Positions 15,970 through 24,066 of a stretch of DNA of 64,000 nt are shown here, piece by piece. The notes under the pieces were generated by a model. It made no database searches, was not told where the DNA came from, and saw only the letters and a list, made by a program, of their open reading frames with translations. Position numbers and translations under genes: made by a program. This DNA comes from Pseudoalteromonas xiamenensis. GTDB taxonomy: Bacteria > Pseudomonadota > Gammaproteobacteria > Enterobacterales > Alteromonadaceae. Position 1 is the first letter of the stretch. Every line of letters begins with the position of its first letter. Location of the stretch: the NCBI RefSeq assembly GCF_042431545.1, contig NZ_JBHLYX010000007.1; one strand, 5' to 3'.

Positions 15970-16712
15970 GCAAGACTCCTTAAGTTACGACGTTGCACCG
16001 ATGCGATGACAAAAAAACAAAACAAAACACTGCCAATATAGGCCACTAAACTAACCAGTCCGGGACTTGCTTCATACCCCATAAGTGCTCTCAACACTCG
16101 GCCAATGACCGAATGCTCATCCAGAATGAGTCGTAAATCGTAAACGCCAGAGGAGGTTGGCAGTAAATCAATTTGCGCCCCTAAATCTGCGGCAATCGCT
16201 ATTTTACTGCCCGCGTGTAGAGCGAATAGGGCTAACAACATCCTTGGCAGTGCTCGTACATTTGTATTGGCAAGGAAGAAATAGAGCAGCGTGCTGAAGC
16301 TAAAACAAATGCCTATCCCCAGCATGGTGCCAATTGCAAGAGATTGCATGGCATCTGCAGACGCAAAGCCAACGATATAGGTTAAAAAATTACTGAGGTA
16401 AACGACTATCGCGATGACGATTGCGAATTGTGGCCAGCGACTTGTGCGATGAATGAAACTCATGATCATGGCAATGTAAAGTGCACTGAGCATCAGCATT
16501 TGAGTAATCTCAAGCCCTCGATAATCAAACCACTGGCTCACCATACCTATTAAATTTAGATATACAATGCTAAGTCCAACACCCAAAATAGTTGCATTTA
16601 ATGATTGTCTATTCGAGATACGATTCTCGCTGACGACTTGACGCAATAACACCCACAATAACGCGATTGGTAAACACTGATTGATACTAATAATCACGGT
16701 GTTAAGAAGCAT
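15966..16712 (-). CDS. FTR1/EfeU-like membrane protein with degenerate iron motif
   Basis: A 248-residue protein with about seven transmembrane helices. The C-terminal part (DEHSVIGRVLRALMGYEASP followed by LVSLVAYIGSVL) matches the end of FTR1/EfeU ferrous-iron permeases. The first helix, where those permeases carry REGLE, reads INQCLPIALLWVLL here, so the iron-binding glutamates are missing. A cupredoxin gene lies directly upstream (11-bp overlap), as in EfeO-type systems. It is either a divergent metal permease or a redox-linked membrane partner of the cupredoxin. Confidence 0.6.
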   Translation of the reverse strand: MLLNTVIISINQCLPIALLWVLLRQVVSENRISNRQSLNATILGVGLSIVYLNLIGMVSQWFDYRGLEITQMLMLSALYIAMIMSFIHRTSRWPQFAIVIAIVVYLSNFLTYIVGFASADAMQSLAIGTMLGIGICFSFSTLLYFFLANTNVRALPRMLLALFALHAGSKIAIAADLGAQIDLLPTSSGVYDLRLILDEHSVIGRVLRALMGYEASPGLVSLVAYIGSVLFCFFVIASVQRRNLRSLA

Positions 16713-17052
16713 TGTCAGGCTCCTTCGCGACCACTATCCCTTGCGCTGTGTTTGGTGAAAACTCACCAAAGAAGCGGTATTCGCCAGGTTCTAAAGGGCC
16801 AATATAAATAACACTTTTACGACCGGGAAAAAGTACCTTTTCTCTATTCAGATCAAAACTGTCGAACTCTTCAGGTTCGGCATCTTTGTTTTCAATAACT
16901 AAGCGAACTTTCTTTCCGGCAGGCACTTCCACTTTCGCAGGCGTGAACAGATGGTTTTCAAGTACCAATAGAAAGCTGTCACTTGCGAAAGCAAGTGTAC
17001 TGATAAAAAATCCGCTAAACGTCAGTAAAAGACAAAAAGCGTTAATTTTCAT
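16702..17052 (-). CDS. Secreted cupredoxin-like protein
   Basis: A 116-residue protein: signal peptide (residues 1-24, ending FASD) and one cupredoxin_1-type domain like the N-terminal domain of EfeO. Visible blocks are LVLENHLFTPAKVEVPAGKK, VRLVIENKDAEPEEFDS and GEYRFFGEFSPNTAQG. The typical C-terminal His-Cys-His copper loop is not present; glutamates, aspartates and the EEFDS segment could bind iron or copper. It overlaps the kinase gene upstream and the FTR1-like gene downstream by 11 bp each. Confidence 0.8.
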   Translation of the reverse strand: MKINAFCLLLTFSGFFISTLAFASDSFLLVLENHLFTPAKVEVPAGKKVRLVIENKDAEPEEFDSFDLNREKVLFPGRKSVIYIGPLEPGEYRFFGEFSPNTAQGIVVAKEPDNAS

Positions 17053-18352
17053 CTGACTCCTTGTTAAACCATACTGTTACCATTAGGCCGCCAAGACTAG
17101 CACGAGATAGTTCAATTTTAGCATGATAAATTGCAATTATTTGTTGAACAATGGCCATACCCAGTCCCGCACCTTTTTCACCAGAGGGGTGTTTATCACC
17201 ACCAACGCGATAAAAACGGTCAAAAACGCGCGCGATTTGCTCATCAGTCATGCCTGGACCTGAATCCTCAATTCGCCAACCTACTTGGTTATTTTTATTA
17301 ATCAGCGCTAGTTTAATCTCTCCACCTTGCGGTGTGTACTTAACCGCATTACTCAGCAAATTTCCCAATAATGTATTCAAGGTGAAATCACATCCTTGAA
17401 TGGTTACGCTGTCACCTTGTAGGCTAATTTGGTGATTTTTAGCGTCTATCTTGGCATAGTTGTCAGCTACAATTTGTTGAGTCACGCTCAGTAAATCTTT
17501 TGCGCTAAATTGGTTTTGCCATGAATCAGGCTCGGTGCGCGCTAGCGTCAGCATTTGCTCAACAATATGATTAAGCTGAGCAATACCAAGTTCCATGGCC
17601 TTGATACCATGCATATCGCCAGAGGCAACATTATGTAAATTTACTTTCAAACTGCTGATGGGCGTTTTCAATTCATGGGCGGCATCAGAGGCGAAATACC
17701 GCTCTCTTAAATACGCCGCCTCTACTTTCTTGAACAAGCTATTCATCCGTTCAATAACGGGGGCCACTTCCGCATCTTCAGAGCGAGTTTTCAGCTGGGT
17801 GAAGTCGTTTGCGCGTCGAAATTGAAGTTCCTTAGAAAGTAAGGTTAACGGTTTTAGTGCTCGCCTTACATACCAAGCAATAGCAAGTGCAAGGAACGGC
17901 ATAATAAGCACGAGCGGTGTCATCGCTGACACTATCAACGACTCGATGAGCGCAAAACGCTTGTTAACTGGCTCGGCCAAAAGTAGCGTTTTGTCTCCCT
18001 TTTGTTCAACATAAACTCTCAGACGTTTACCTGACACATTAACCGTTCTAAACTCAGATTTTAAGAAATCTTCATGCGGCGTACTTTTCAGTAGAGCTGC
18101 ACTGTAAATTGTGTCTGTGCCTTGCCAGAGTTTGGCATAAAACTCATTTTGCTCAGGCCAAGAAGCAACAGGTGTCTCAATTAATACCTGACTCAAACTG
18201 ACAAGCTGCTGATCTAACTGCTTTTCCGCTTCGTTAAAACTCGTATCATAACCTTGCAGTAGTGCCATAAACGCCGTGAGCACAAGGCAGGACAAGATTA
18301 TCAACGTCAGCCTTAAGTTAATGGACAAACGTTTGGCGGGGGCAGTAGACAT
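17042..18352 (-). CDS. Two-component sensor histidine kinase (QseC/PmrB type)
   Basis: A 436-residue membrane kinase. Two transmembrane helices (about 13-31 and 138-162) flank a short periplasmic sensor of about 105 residues, followed by a HAMP-like linker, an H-box FASDAAHELKTPISSL with the phosphorylated histidine near residue 224, and an ATPase domain with N box (LLGNLLSNAVKYTP), DSGPGMT and GAGLGMAI. Its start abuts the stop of the response-regulator gene (TAA-ATG), making a co-translated pair. The signal is unknown; the cupredoxin and permease behind it suggest a metal or redox cue. Confidence 0.92.
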   Translation of the reverse strand: MSTAPAKRLSINLRLTLIILSCLVLTAFMALLQGYDTSFNEAEKQLDQQLVSLSQVLIETPVASWPEQNEFYAKLWQGTDTIYSAALLKSTPHEDFLKSEFRTVNVSGKRLRVYVEQKGDKTLLLAEPVNKRFALIESLIVSAMTPLVLIMPFLALAIAWYVRRALKPLTLLSKELQFRRANDFTQLKTRSEDAEVAPVIERMNSLFKKVEAAYLRERYFASDAAHELKTPISSLKVNLHNVASGDMHGIKAMELGIAQLNHIVEQMLTLARTEPDSWQNQFSAKDLLSVTQQIVADNYAKIDAKNHQISLQGDSVTIQGCDFTLNTLLGNLLSNAVKYTPQGGEIKLALINKNNQVGWRIEDSGPGMTDEQIARVFDRFYRVGGDKHPSGEKGAGLGMAIVQQIIAIYHAKIELSRASLGGLMVTVWFNKESDEN

Positions 18353-19012
18353 TTACTTCTTACCCATCACGTAGCCAATGCCGCGTAATGTTTTAATCGT
18401 GTCTTTAGGGAGTTTTTTTCGTAGGTGGTGAATATGAACTTCAATAGCATTTGAGCCAAGTTCCTCACCCCATTGATAAAGTTTATTTTCAAGCTGTTCT
18501 TTCGATAACACTCGCCCCACGTTTTCCATCAATGCTTTTAGTAACATGAATTCCTTACGTGGCAAATTGAGCGCAGCGCCATCAACGGTTGCGGAGTGAC
18601 TAGCTAAGTCCAGTTCAATTCCATCTTGTTTAATAACACTCGACGTTGTTTGAGTAAAACGACGGCTAATTACGCGAAGGCGTGCAAAAAGTTCAATTGG
18701 TTCAAATGGTTTAGGTAGGTAGTCATCTGCGCCTAAATCAAGACCCGAAATTTTATCTTGAATGCTGTCACGTGCCGTTAAGATAATAACCGCAATCGCC
18801 ATTTTCTTACGTCGAATGGTTTTTAAAAGATTTAGGCCGTCACCGTCGGGTAAGCCCAAATCTAAAACGACCAATTCCGTATTGTCTTCACTCAACAGGT
18901 TTTCCGCTACCGCTAACGTTGATGCATGATCAACGCTGTAACCTTCTTTTTGCAGTGAGTGTATAAGCCCTTCAGCAAGAAGGGCATCATCTTCAACTAA
19001 TAATAATCTCAT
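18353..19012 (-). CDS. OmpR-family response regulator (QseB/PmrA type)
   Basis: A 219-residue protein: a receiver domain with acidic pocket E7/D8 and phospho-acceptor D51 (LVVLDLGLPDGDG), then conserved T and K (ILTARDS, LPKPFEP), followed by an OmpR winged helix (LPRKEFMLLKALMENVGRVLS, then IEVHIHHLRKKL and TLRGIGYVMG). It probably binds the CTTAAG-N5 direct repeat upstream of this operon (23279-23295), the site type used by PmrA and QseB. The start overlaps the stop of the TPR gene by one base (TAATG). Confidence 0.93.
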   Translation of the reverse strand: MRLLLVEDDALLAEGLIHSLQKEGYSVDHASTLAVAENLLSEDNTELVVLDLGLPDGDGLNLLKTIRRKKMAIAVIILTARDSIQDKISGLDLGADDYLPKPFEPIELFARLRVISRRFTQTTSSVIKQDGIELDLASHSATVDGAALNLPRKEFMLLKALMENVGRVLSKEQLENKLYQWGEELGSNAIEVHIHHLRKKLPKDTIKTLRGIGYVMGKK

Positions 19013-19662
19013 TAATGCTTTTTCAGTTTCTTTTCTACTTTCGCCAATAACTCATCAACTTCAAGCTGACGATATTTATCTGCTTTTTCACGGCCATCAC
19101 GCTTAGGTGCTGACTTTGCCTTTTGTAAATGTTCAAAAGCAGCTTGGTATTTTTTCTCATCATAGAGAAAATCGGCGTAAAAGTAATTAACATCCAAACC
19201 ATCAGGGTTAATTTCTAATGACTTTTTGAAAAAGTTTTGGGCTTTTTTATCGCTACCAAAGCCAATCGGCCAACCTGGGACCTTCGCGTATAACGTACCT
19301 AAACTCGTTAGTGCTGAGCCTTGAAGTGCATTCTCATCGATTTTGATTGCTTTTTCTAACTCATCTTTTGCTGCTTCCGCAAGTCCCAATGCACCTAAAC
19401 CACCTTTAGCACCAGCAAAACTAGACTGAACAATTCCATGCCAAATATGGCTTTCTGCTTTTTCAGGATAGTGTTCTACCAACGCTTCACTTTCTTTTAC
19501 GAGTGCTTCAAACGCCTTTTCTTTAGCATCATCCTGCAGCTCATAATTCACGGTAGCCCAACTATGTTGTACCGCGCTTAAGTCTGCCAAGAAATCATTC
19601 CCAGCCCATAGCTGTGCGCAGAAAAAGGCACTGCTTGCTAAAATTAATGATTTAATTTTCAT
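19012..19662 (-). CDS. Secreted TPR protein of the operon
   Basis: A 216-residue protein with a signal peptide (residues 1-20, ending LWAG) and at least three TPR-like units (KAESHIWHGIVQSS, AAKDELEKAIKIDENALQGSA, DVNYFYADFLYDEKKYQAAF). The stretch GPGW-like VPGWPIGFGSDKKAQNFF is typical of a periplasmic TPR family found next to metal- or redox-related genes. It overlaps the SDR gene upstream (ATGA) and the response regulator downstream. Likely a periplasmic scaffold; the partner is unknown. Confidence 0.75.
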   Translation of the reverse strand: MKIKSLILASSAFFCAQLWAGNDFLADLSAVQHSWATVNYELQDDAKEKAFEALVKESEALVEHYPEKAESHIWHGIVQSSFAGAKGGLGALGLAEAAKDELEKAIKIDENALQGSALTSLGTLYAKVPGWPIGFGSDKKAQNFFKKSLEINPDGLDVNYFYADFLYDEKKYQAAFEHLQKAKSAPKRDGREKADKYRQLEVDELLAKVEKKLKKH

Positions 19663-20447
19663 AGTGATGACTCCTTAGTACCTAAGAATGATTTAATGGT
19701 TTTTAACTGTTTAATAATGGCTGAATCAACAAGCTCTGGAAACACGCCATTGAGTCTTGCAAAGAACTTTTCTGGAAACCCTATAGCACGGCGTCGCGCT
19801 GACGAATTTAGTAATGTCATGAATTCATTCGCGACCAACTCTGGCGAGTCCATTTTATTTCCCAACGCCTCGTTCATCGCTCGTACTTTCATATCGTTAA
19901 TTTTCGTGTCGGTTGCTCGAGGTGCCAGATATTTAACTTGCACCTCTCCATCCAGTTCCCGAGATAACGCTTCAGTAAAGCCGCGAAGTCCAAATTTAGA
20001 CGCGCAGTAAATGCTTTGATAAGGATAACCAATGGCACCAAACGCGGATCCAATGTTGACAACAGTACCGTGAGTACGTTTTAGCTGCGCGAGTAATGCT
20101 TGTGTTAGTCGCATTGGTGCAACTAAGTTCACGCATAACTGATTCAAAATCATTGAACTTGGCGTGTTCTCGAAAGGCAACATTTGATTAAGTCCTGCAT
20201 TATTTACAAGTAATGCCGTTCCACCTAGCGCGTCCGCACGCACCGCGATTGCAGCCATTGCTCGCTCATCTTGAAGATCTTCAACAATGATTTCATGGCC
20301 TTCACCTAGCGACTTACGGAGCGTTTCTAATGCGGTTTCGTTTCGTCCAACTAACAAACAACGCCAACCATTTTGCGCTAATTGTTTTGCTATTTCCGCA
20401 CCGATCCCGCCAGTTGCTCCGGTCACTACGGCTAATTTTTTACTCAT
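19659..20447 (-). CDS. Short-chain dehydrogenase/reductase
   Basis: A 262-residue classical SDR. Cofactor motif TGATGGIGAEIA (residues 9-20), NNAG (92-95 region), and catalytic S134, Y147 and K151 (YCASK). The R at 35 (LLVGRNE) favours NADP(H). It overlaps both neighbours by four bases. In this unit it would reduce or oxidise an acyl or keto intermediate produced by the adjacent ligase and oxidase; that role is inferred from context only. Confidence 0.9.
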   Translation of the reverse strand: MSKKLAVVTGATGGIGAEIAKQLAQNGWRCLLVGRNETALETLRKSLGEGHEIIVEDLQDERAMAAIAVRADALGGTALLVNNAGLNQMLPFENTPSSMILNQLCVNLVAPMRLTQALLAQLKRTHGTVVNIGSAFGAIGYPYQSIYCASKFGLRGFTEALSRELDGEVQVKYLAPRATDTKINDMKVRAMNEALGNKMDSPELVANEFMTLLNSSARRRAIGFPEKFFARLNGVFPELVDSAIIKQLKTIKSFLGTKESSL

Positions 20448-21133
20448 GCAACCTCCTCATTATTTATAAGAGGTACAGCTGGGTTTGCCTCGATAGCGCG
20501 AAACACATCCCCATACAGTCGATAAAAACGTTTTGCACTATGAATGATTAGAGCCTGCTCTCTAGGGCACGTAATTCTCTCCATCAATCCTTTGAAAAAG
20601 TCGATGTGTTCAATGTCTAATGCACCATGAGATGTTAAATAGCTGAACGCTTTTCTTGGTAGATCCAGTTTTTCACGGATCATCTTGGCTGCATTATCAG
20701 CCAGTGCTATCGATGTGCCTTCAAGTACATTCACCATGCCGAAGAAGCACAATGGATTTACTCGATTGATGCTGTCGTATGCGTAGCTCACCATCATTTC
20801 TGCAGCAAAACTTGGCGTACTGTGACGAACGACTTCTTTATCATATCCACATGCTTGGATATCATTCAAAATCCACTCTTGATGGCCCATTTCTTCCTCG
20901 ATGTAATGACCAATTGCTTCACGCAACCATTCTTTCGAATCATCGAGTTTTCCACCGCACGTCATTAACAGTGGAACGGTATGCTTAACATGGTGATATG
21001 CTTGTTGTAAAAAAGAGACGTATTGGCCTGTTGAGATGTTACCAGTAAATACGTCCGCAATAATCGGTGCACTTGTCAAATACTCACGTTCTGCTTGAGT
21101 TTCCGCTTGTAAAATATCGTAAAATGAAGTCAT
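20444..21133 (-). CDS. TenA/CADD-like heme-oxygenase-fold oxidase
   Basis: A 229-residue all-helical protein of the TenA_THI-4/iron-containing redox enzyme family. Candidate metal ligands are E80/E81 and H84 (EEEMGHQEW), E138 (VLEGT) and the triad H169, D173, H176 (H-x3-D-x2-H). This is the pattern of di-iron members such as Chlamydia CADD rather than of thiaminase TenA. Such enzymes cleave or oxidise carboxylates and amines with O2. It sits 10 bp behind an acyl-activating enzyme and overlaps an SDR, so an acyl-derived substrate is likely. A helical regulator label is sometimes used for this family but no DNA-binding motif is present. Confidence 0.8.
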   Translation of the reverse strand: MTSFYDILQAETQAEREYLTSAPIIADVFTGNISTGQYVSFLQQAYHHVKHTVPLLMTCGGKLDDSKEWLREAIGHYIEEEMGHQEWILNDIQACGYDKEVVRHSTPSFAAEMMVSYAYDSINRVNPLCFFGMVNVLEGTSIALADNAAKMIREKLDLPRKAFSYLTSHGALDIEHIDFFKGLMERITCPREQALIIHSAKRFYRLYGDVFRAIEANPAVPLINNEEVA

Positions 21134-21143
21134 TTATGCTCTC

Positions 21144-22592
21144 CTAAGCAATTCGTGATGTTTGATAGAGTTCTGCAATTTCGTCTTGGAAATGAAGCGC
21201 GATTGCGTCTCTTTTTGGTCGACCATTTGTCGTCAACAGGCCTGATTCTGGCGACATGGGTGTATTCAACCTGAACCAGCGATTGACTTTGGCGTACGCT
21301 GGAAGCTGAAGGTTAATTTGTTCAACGTGTTTTTCTATTTGCTCATTTGTAATCGTTGGCAATGCGTAAATGACTGCAACAAGAAAGGGTTGTGCTTCAC
21401 CAAATACAACACATTGCAGCAACCAAGGCGCACTTTGAAGTGCACTTTCAGGCCATTCCGGGCTGATGTTTCGTCCAAGGCTCGAAATAATCAGATTTTT
21501 TGAACGGCCGCTAATAACAACCCGCTCTTCATCCATTTCGACTAGATCCCCCGTTGCTAACCACTGACCTTGATTGAATGAAGGTTGTCCTAAATACCCA
21601 AGGAATAGCGGACCTTTTAAACACAATTCACCATCGACAATCTTGGCTTCTAGATGCGAAAGTATTTCGCCGACGCTTCCATCTTGAGTACCCACATTCA
21701 GCGCAACGACCGAACCGGCTTCAGACAAGCCATAACCTTGAAATGCTGGAATATTGAATGCCTGAGCAGTTTCTAATAAGGTTTTCGGCACTTGCGCTCC
21801 GCCAACCGCTACAAACGATAGGCTCGCAGGTGCGGTCCAACCTGTAGATGCACTTAGAACTAGCACTTTTAGCAGTTCAGGAACCAAAATCATGGTTTCC
21901 GGATTGGTGGTTCCAATACGAGTTAAGAAAGCTGTCGGGTCGGAAAGTGAAGTACCCGAAAAACCAAGTTGCGTTAGGCTCGATACGATGACTTTGCCAC
22001 CGGCAAGTAGAGGTGCGTAAATACCAGCAACATTTTCTAACAGCACCGAGAAAGGAAGCACACTTAAATGTTTAGGCCAAGGTACAGCAATTTTCTCTTT
22101 CAAACTTTTGGCGACAGTGAGCTGGTTCTCGAGTGAAAGGCAAACACCTTTCGGTTGACCCGTAGACCCTGACGTAAAGGTAATTTTTTGCGTCCCAACA
22201 TGGAGATTTATTTGTTCAACATCTTGCTTATATACGAATAACTCTGATCCAAACACGTTAAATTGATCGATAAGATCTAACCCATCGAGCGGTACATCTG
22301 ACACCAGAATTTGCGCCCCTGCAGACTTAGACGCGTAGTTTCTCTGTTCTTCAGTAAAGAATGGCGGCAATGGTAGATGAACCTTTTTGCTTGATATAAG
22401 AGCCAAATCGAATACAACCCACGCAAGAGAATTATCCATCAAACTGGCTATAACATTACTCTCATACCCGTCAATTTGATCTGCAACGTACTGAGTGATC
22501 AGCTCTAGCTCGGAAAAAGTGACACTTTTGTCATCATTCAGTAATGCGATGTCGAGTGGCTGGTGCGGGCACAGTTTTAGTAAGTCATTCAT
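21144..22592 (-). CDS. AMP-dependent acyl-CoA synthetase / ligase
   Basis: A 482-residue ANL-superfamily adenylating enzyme. The phosphate loop TFTSGSTGQPKG lies near residue 141; FQGYGLSEAGSV (A5) and ATGDLVEMDEE (A7) are intact; the C-terminal lysine motif is GRPKRDAI. It activates a carboxylic acid as acyl-AMP and passes it to CoA or another acceptor. No carrier domain is attached. It overlaps the thermostable-hemolysin-like gene by four bases, and the pair recurs in other marine gammaproteobacteria as far as I recall, suggesting that the two act on the same acyl group. Confidence 0.88.
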   Translation of the reverse strand: MNDLLKLCPHQPLDIALLNDDKSVTFSELELITQYVADQIDGYESNVIASLMDNSLAWVVFDLALISSKKVHLPLPPFFTEEQRNYASKSAGAQILVSDVPLDGLDLIDQFNVFGSELFVYKQDVEQINLHVGTQKITFTSGSTGQPKGVCLSLENQLTVAKSLKEKIAVPWPKHLSVLPFSVLLENVAGIYAPLLAGGKVIVSSLTQLGFSGTSLSDPTAFLTRIGTTNPETMILVPELLKVLVLSASTGWTAPASLSFVAVGGAQVPKTLLETAQAFNIPAFQGYGLSEAGSVVALNVGTQDGSVGEILSHLEAKIVDGELCLKGPLFLGYLGQPSFNQGQWLATGDLVEMDEERVVISGRSKNLIISSLGRNISPEWPESALQSAPWLLQCVVFGEAQPFLVAVIYALPTITNEQIEKHVEQINLQLPAYAKVNRWFRLNTPMSPESGLLTTNGRPKRDAIALHFQDEIAELYQTSRIA

Positions 22593-23230
22593 GCAATTAG
22601 CCCCGCTTTTAATTTTTCGATATGAGGTTCAACGTGTATTGCAATTTTCGAATAAAGAGCAACAGATTCAATAGTTTGATTTGCTAAACGTAAGTCAACA
22701 ATGCACGTTTTAGGGTTTGCTTCATAGTACGTGCCGTAATCTTTCGCCGATTCGACGCACTTAGCATCGGCAACACCTAGTTCAATTACTGGCACTTGCA
22801 AAAGCTGCATTAACTTTCTGACTTGTAATGTGCCGGTAAATGCCAAGAAGTGGATGTTTTGTGACAGCAACGCTCGTGAAATTACAATAAAATGTTCTAT
22901 TGTTGCGCTGCGATGTGTTGAGTAGAGGTTACCCAATTCAGCAATTTCTGAGCGCGAAGCAAACTCAGGCAAATAGCGCTCAATCGGTTTGTCTAAATAG
23001 CTTTCAAGAAACAAAGTTGCTTCTTCAGCAAACCTAAGTCCAAGCACACATTCACCACGACCGTTCGATAATTGACTTAAGAGCGGATAAAAATCATGAA
23101 TGTCAGCATCAAAAGCGGCGGCAAACCCTTGTTGAATTTGCGTCTCCAAATAGGCCCGGTATGTGTCGCCAATCTTTGCCACAACCATTGGAGGATCATT
23201 TTCTAATTGTCTAGCATTTGATGCACTCAT
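22589..23230 (-). CDS. Thermostable-hemolysin family protein (GNAT-like)
   Basis: A 213-residue protein of the T_hemolysin family, named for the Vibrio parahaemolyticus delta-VPH protein. Signature blocks are GRGECVLGLRFAEE, LFLESYLDKPIERYLPE, RSEIAELGNLYSTH and FLAFTGTLQVRKLM. The fold pattern is that of GNAT/LuxI-type acyltransferases, so an acyl transfer role is more plausible than pore formation. There is no signal peptide or membrane segment. First gene of the ten-gene unit, with a GAGGT ribosome site and a PmrA-type box about 50 bp upstream of the start. Confidence 0.82.
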   Translation of the reverse strand: MSASNARQLENDPPMVVAKIGDTYRAYLETQIQQGFAAAFDADIHDFYPLLSQLSNGRGECVLGLRFAEEATLFLESYLDKPIERYLPEFASRSEIAELGNLYSTHRSATIEHFIVISRALLSQNIHFLAFTGTLQVRKLMQLLQVPVIELGVADAKCVESAKDYGTYYEANPKTCIVDLRLANQTIESVALYSKIAIHVEPHIEKLKAGLIA

Positions 23231-23278
23231 GATGTTTACCTCTTTCTCTGTTCCTATTGACTAATTTAGAAACCCAAA

Positions 23279-23295
23279 ATTAAGTGAACCTTAAG
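23279..23295. promoter_or_regulatory. PmrA/QseB-type response-regulator box
   Basis: ATTAAG-TGAAC-CTTAAG: two CTTAAG-type half sites separated by five bases, an 11-bp period. This is the direct-repeat form bound by PmrA- and QseB-type OmpR regulators. It sits 49 bp upstream of the thermostable-hemolysin gene and about 150 bp upstream of the divergent MCP-like gene. The operon encodes a matching regulator, so autoregulation is likely. Confidence 0.65.
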
Positions 23296-23448
23296 TGAAA
23301 AAAATATTTAAAAAATTTCCGCCGCGGTGATTTTTTAGGCAAACCATCCAGAGCTGATTGATCTAGTTCAAAAAAATTTGGAGAAAAGCGTGCGCCACAA
23401 AGAACTCTGGCCTATGCTTTGATGCAATGAATTGCAAAAGAGGCAGCA

Positions 23449-24066
23449 ATGGACCATTTAAATGCCCATGCGCGAGCAATCGACAATTTTGTTAGGGTTG
23501 CAAACATCATCGCCAATTTAGACGTGATCTTATTAGAGGCGAAAAATCTCTCTTTAACGGCAAAAAATGCCCGAGTTGTGGCATTGCGAGCTGGCGACTC
23601 CGCGTTTGGTTTTAAACCTATTACCAATTTCATTGATGAGTTCTCCGACCAAACCATCCGCATTACTAAATCGATAGCCGAACTATCAAATCGACTTTTT
23701 GCAATGGCGCTCGCTGTTGTGCGCTGCAGTGAATTCCGTGACCATTTACTTCGAGCGGAAGCAATGACCGATAAAAGTGTGCTCGGAAAACTCAAGTTCT
23801 CCGCGAACGAACAGTTATTGGAAAAAACACGTGAGCTTGAATCCGCGGTATTTGAGCTTGCTGGCTTTTTCGAAGACATTCAAAAGCACATGAGAAGTGC
23901 AGAATACATTGCCGTGACTAGCCGCGTTGAAGCATCTAACGCGGGGGAATTTTGCGACAGTTTACAATCGGTATCAGACTTTATTGCCGGAGCCGCTCAG
24001 AAAATAAAAATAGCTGTAGGCGATAATTTAAAAGAGATCAGTCAATTAAGAGGAGCGATGCGTTGA
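23449..24066 (+). CDS. Soluble MCP-like signalling protein
   Basis: A 205-residue, entirely helical cytosolic protein with no membrane segment. Residues 36-55 (LTAKNARVVALRAGD and the GF that follows) align with the MCP hairpin LLALNAAIEAARAGE...GF. The CheA/CheW contact EVRKLA that should follow is replaced by FIDEFS, so coupling to a normal chemotaxis array is doubtful. The next gene overlaps it (TTGA) and encodes an ODP-like di-iron protein. In Treponema denticola a cytosolic chemoreceptor and ODP form an oxygen/iron sensor. Start ATG at 23449 has a weak AGGCAG site. Family assignment is by my own alignment. Confidence 0.6.
   Translation: MDHLNAHARAIDNFVRVANIIANLDVILLEAKNLSLTAKNARVVALRAGDSAFGFKPITNFIDEFSDQTIRITKSIAELSNRLFAMALAVVRCSEFRDHLLRAEAMTDKSVLGKLKFSANEQLLEKTRELESAVFELAGFFEDIQKHMRSAEYIAVTSRVEASNAGEFCDSLQSVSDFIAGAAQKIKIAVGDNLKEISQLRGAMR

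Noticed and set aside
20444..21133. Thiaminase TenA in thiamine salvage
   Set aside because: No thi genes nearby, and the H-x3-D-x2-H plus E/H pattern points to a metal-dependent heme-oxygenase-fold enzyme.
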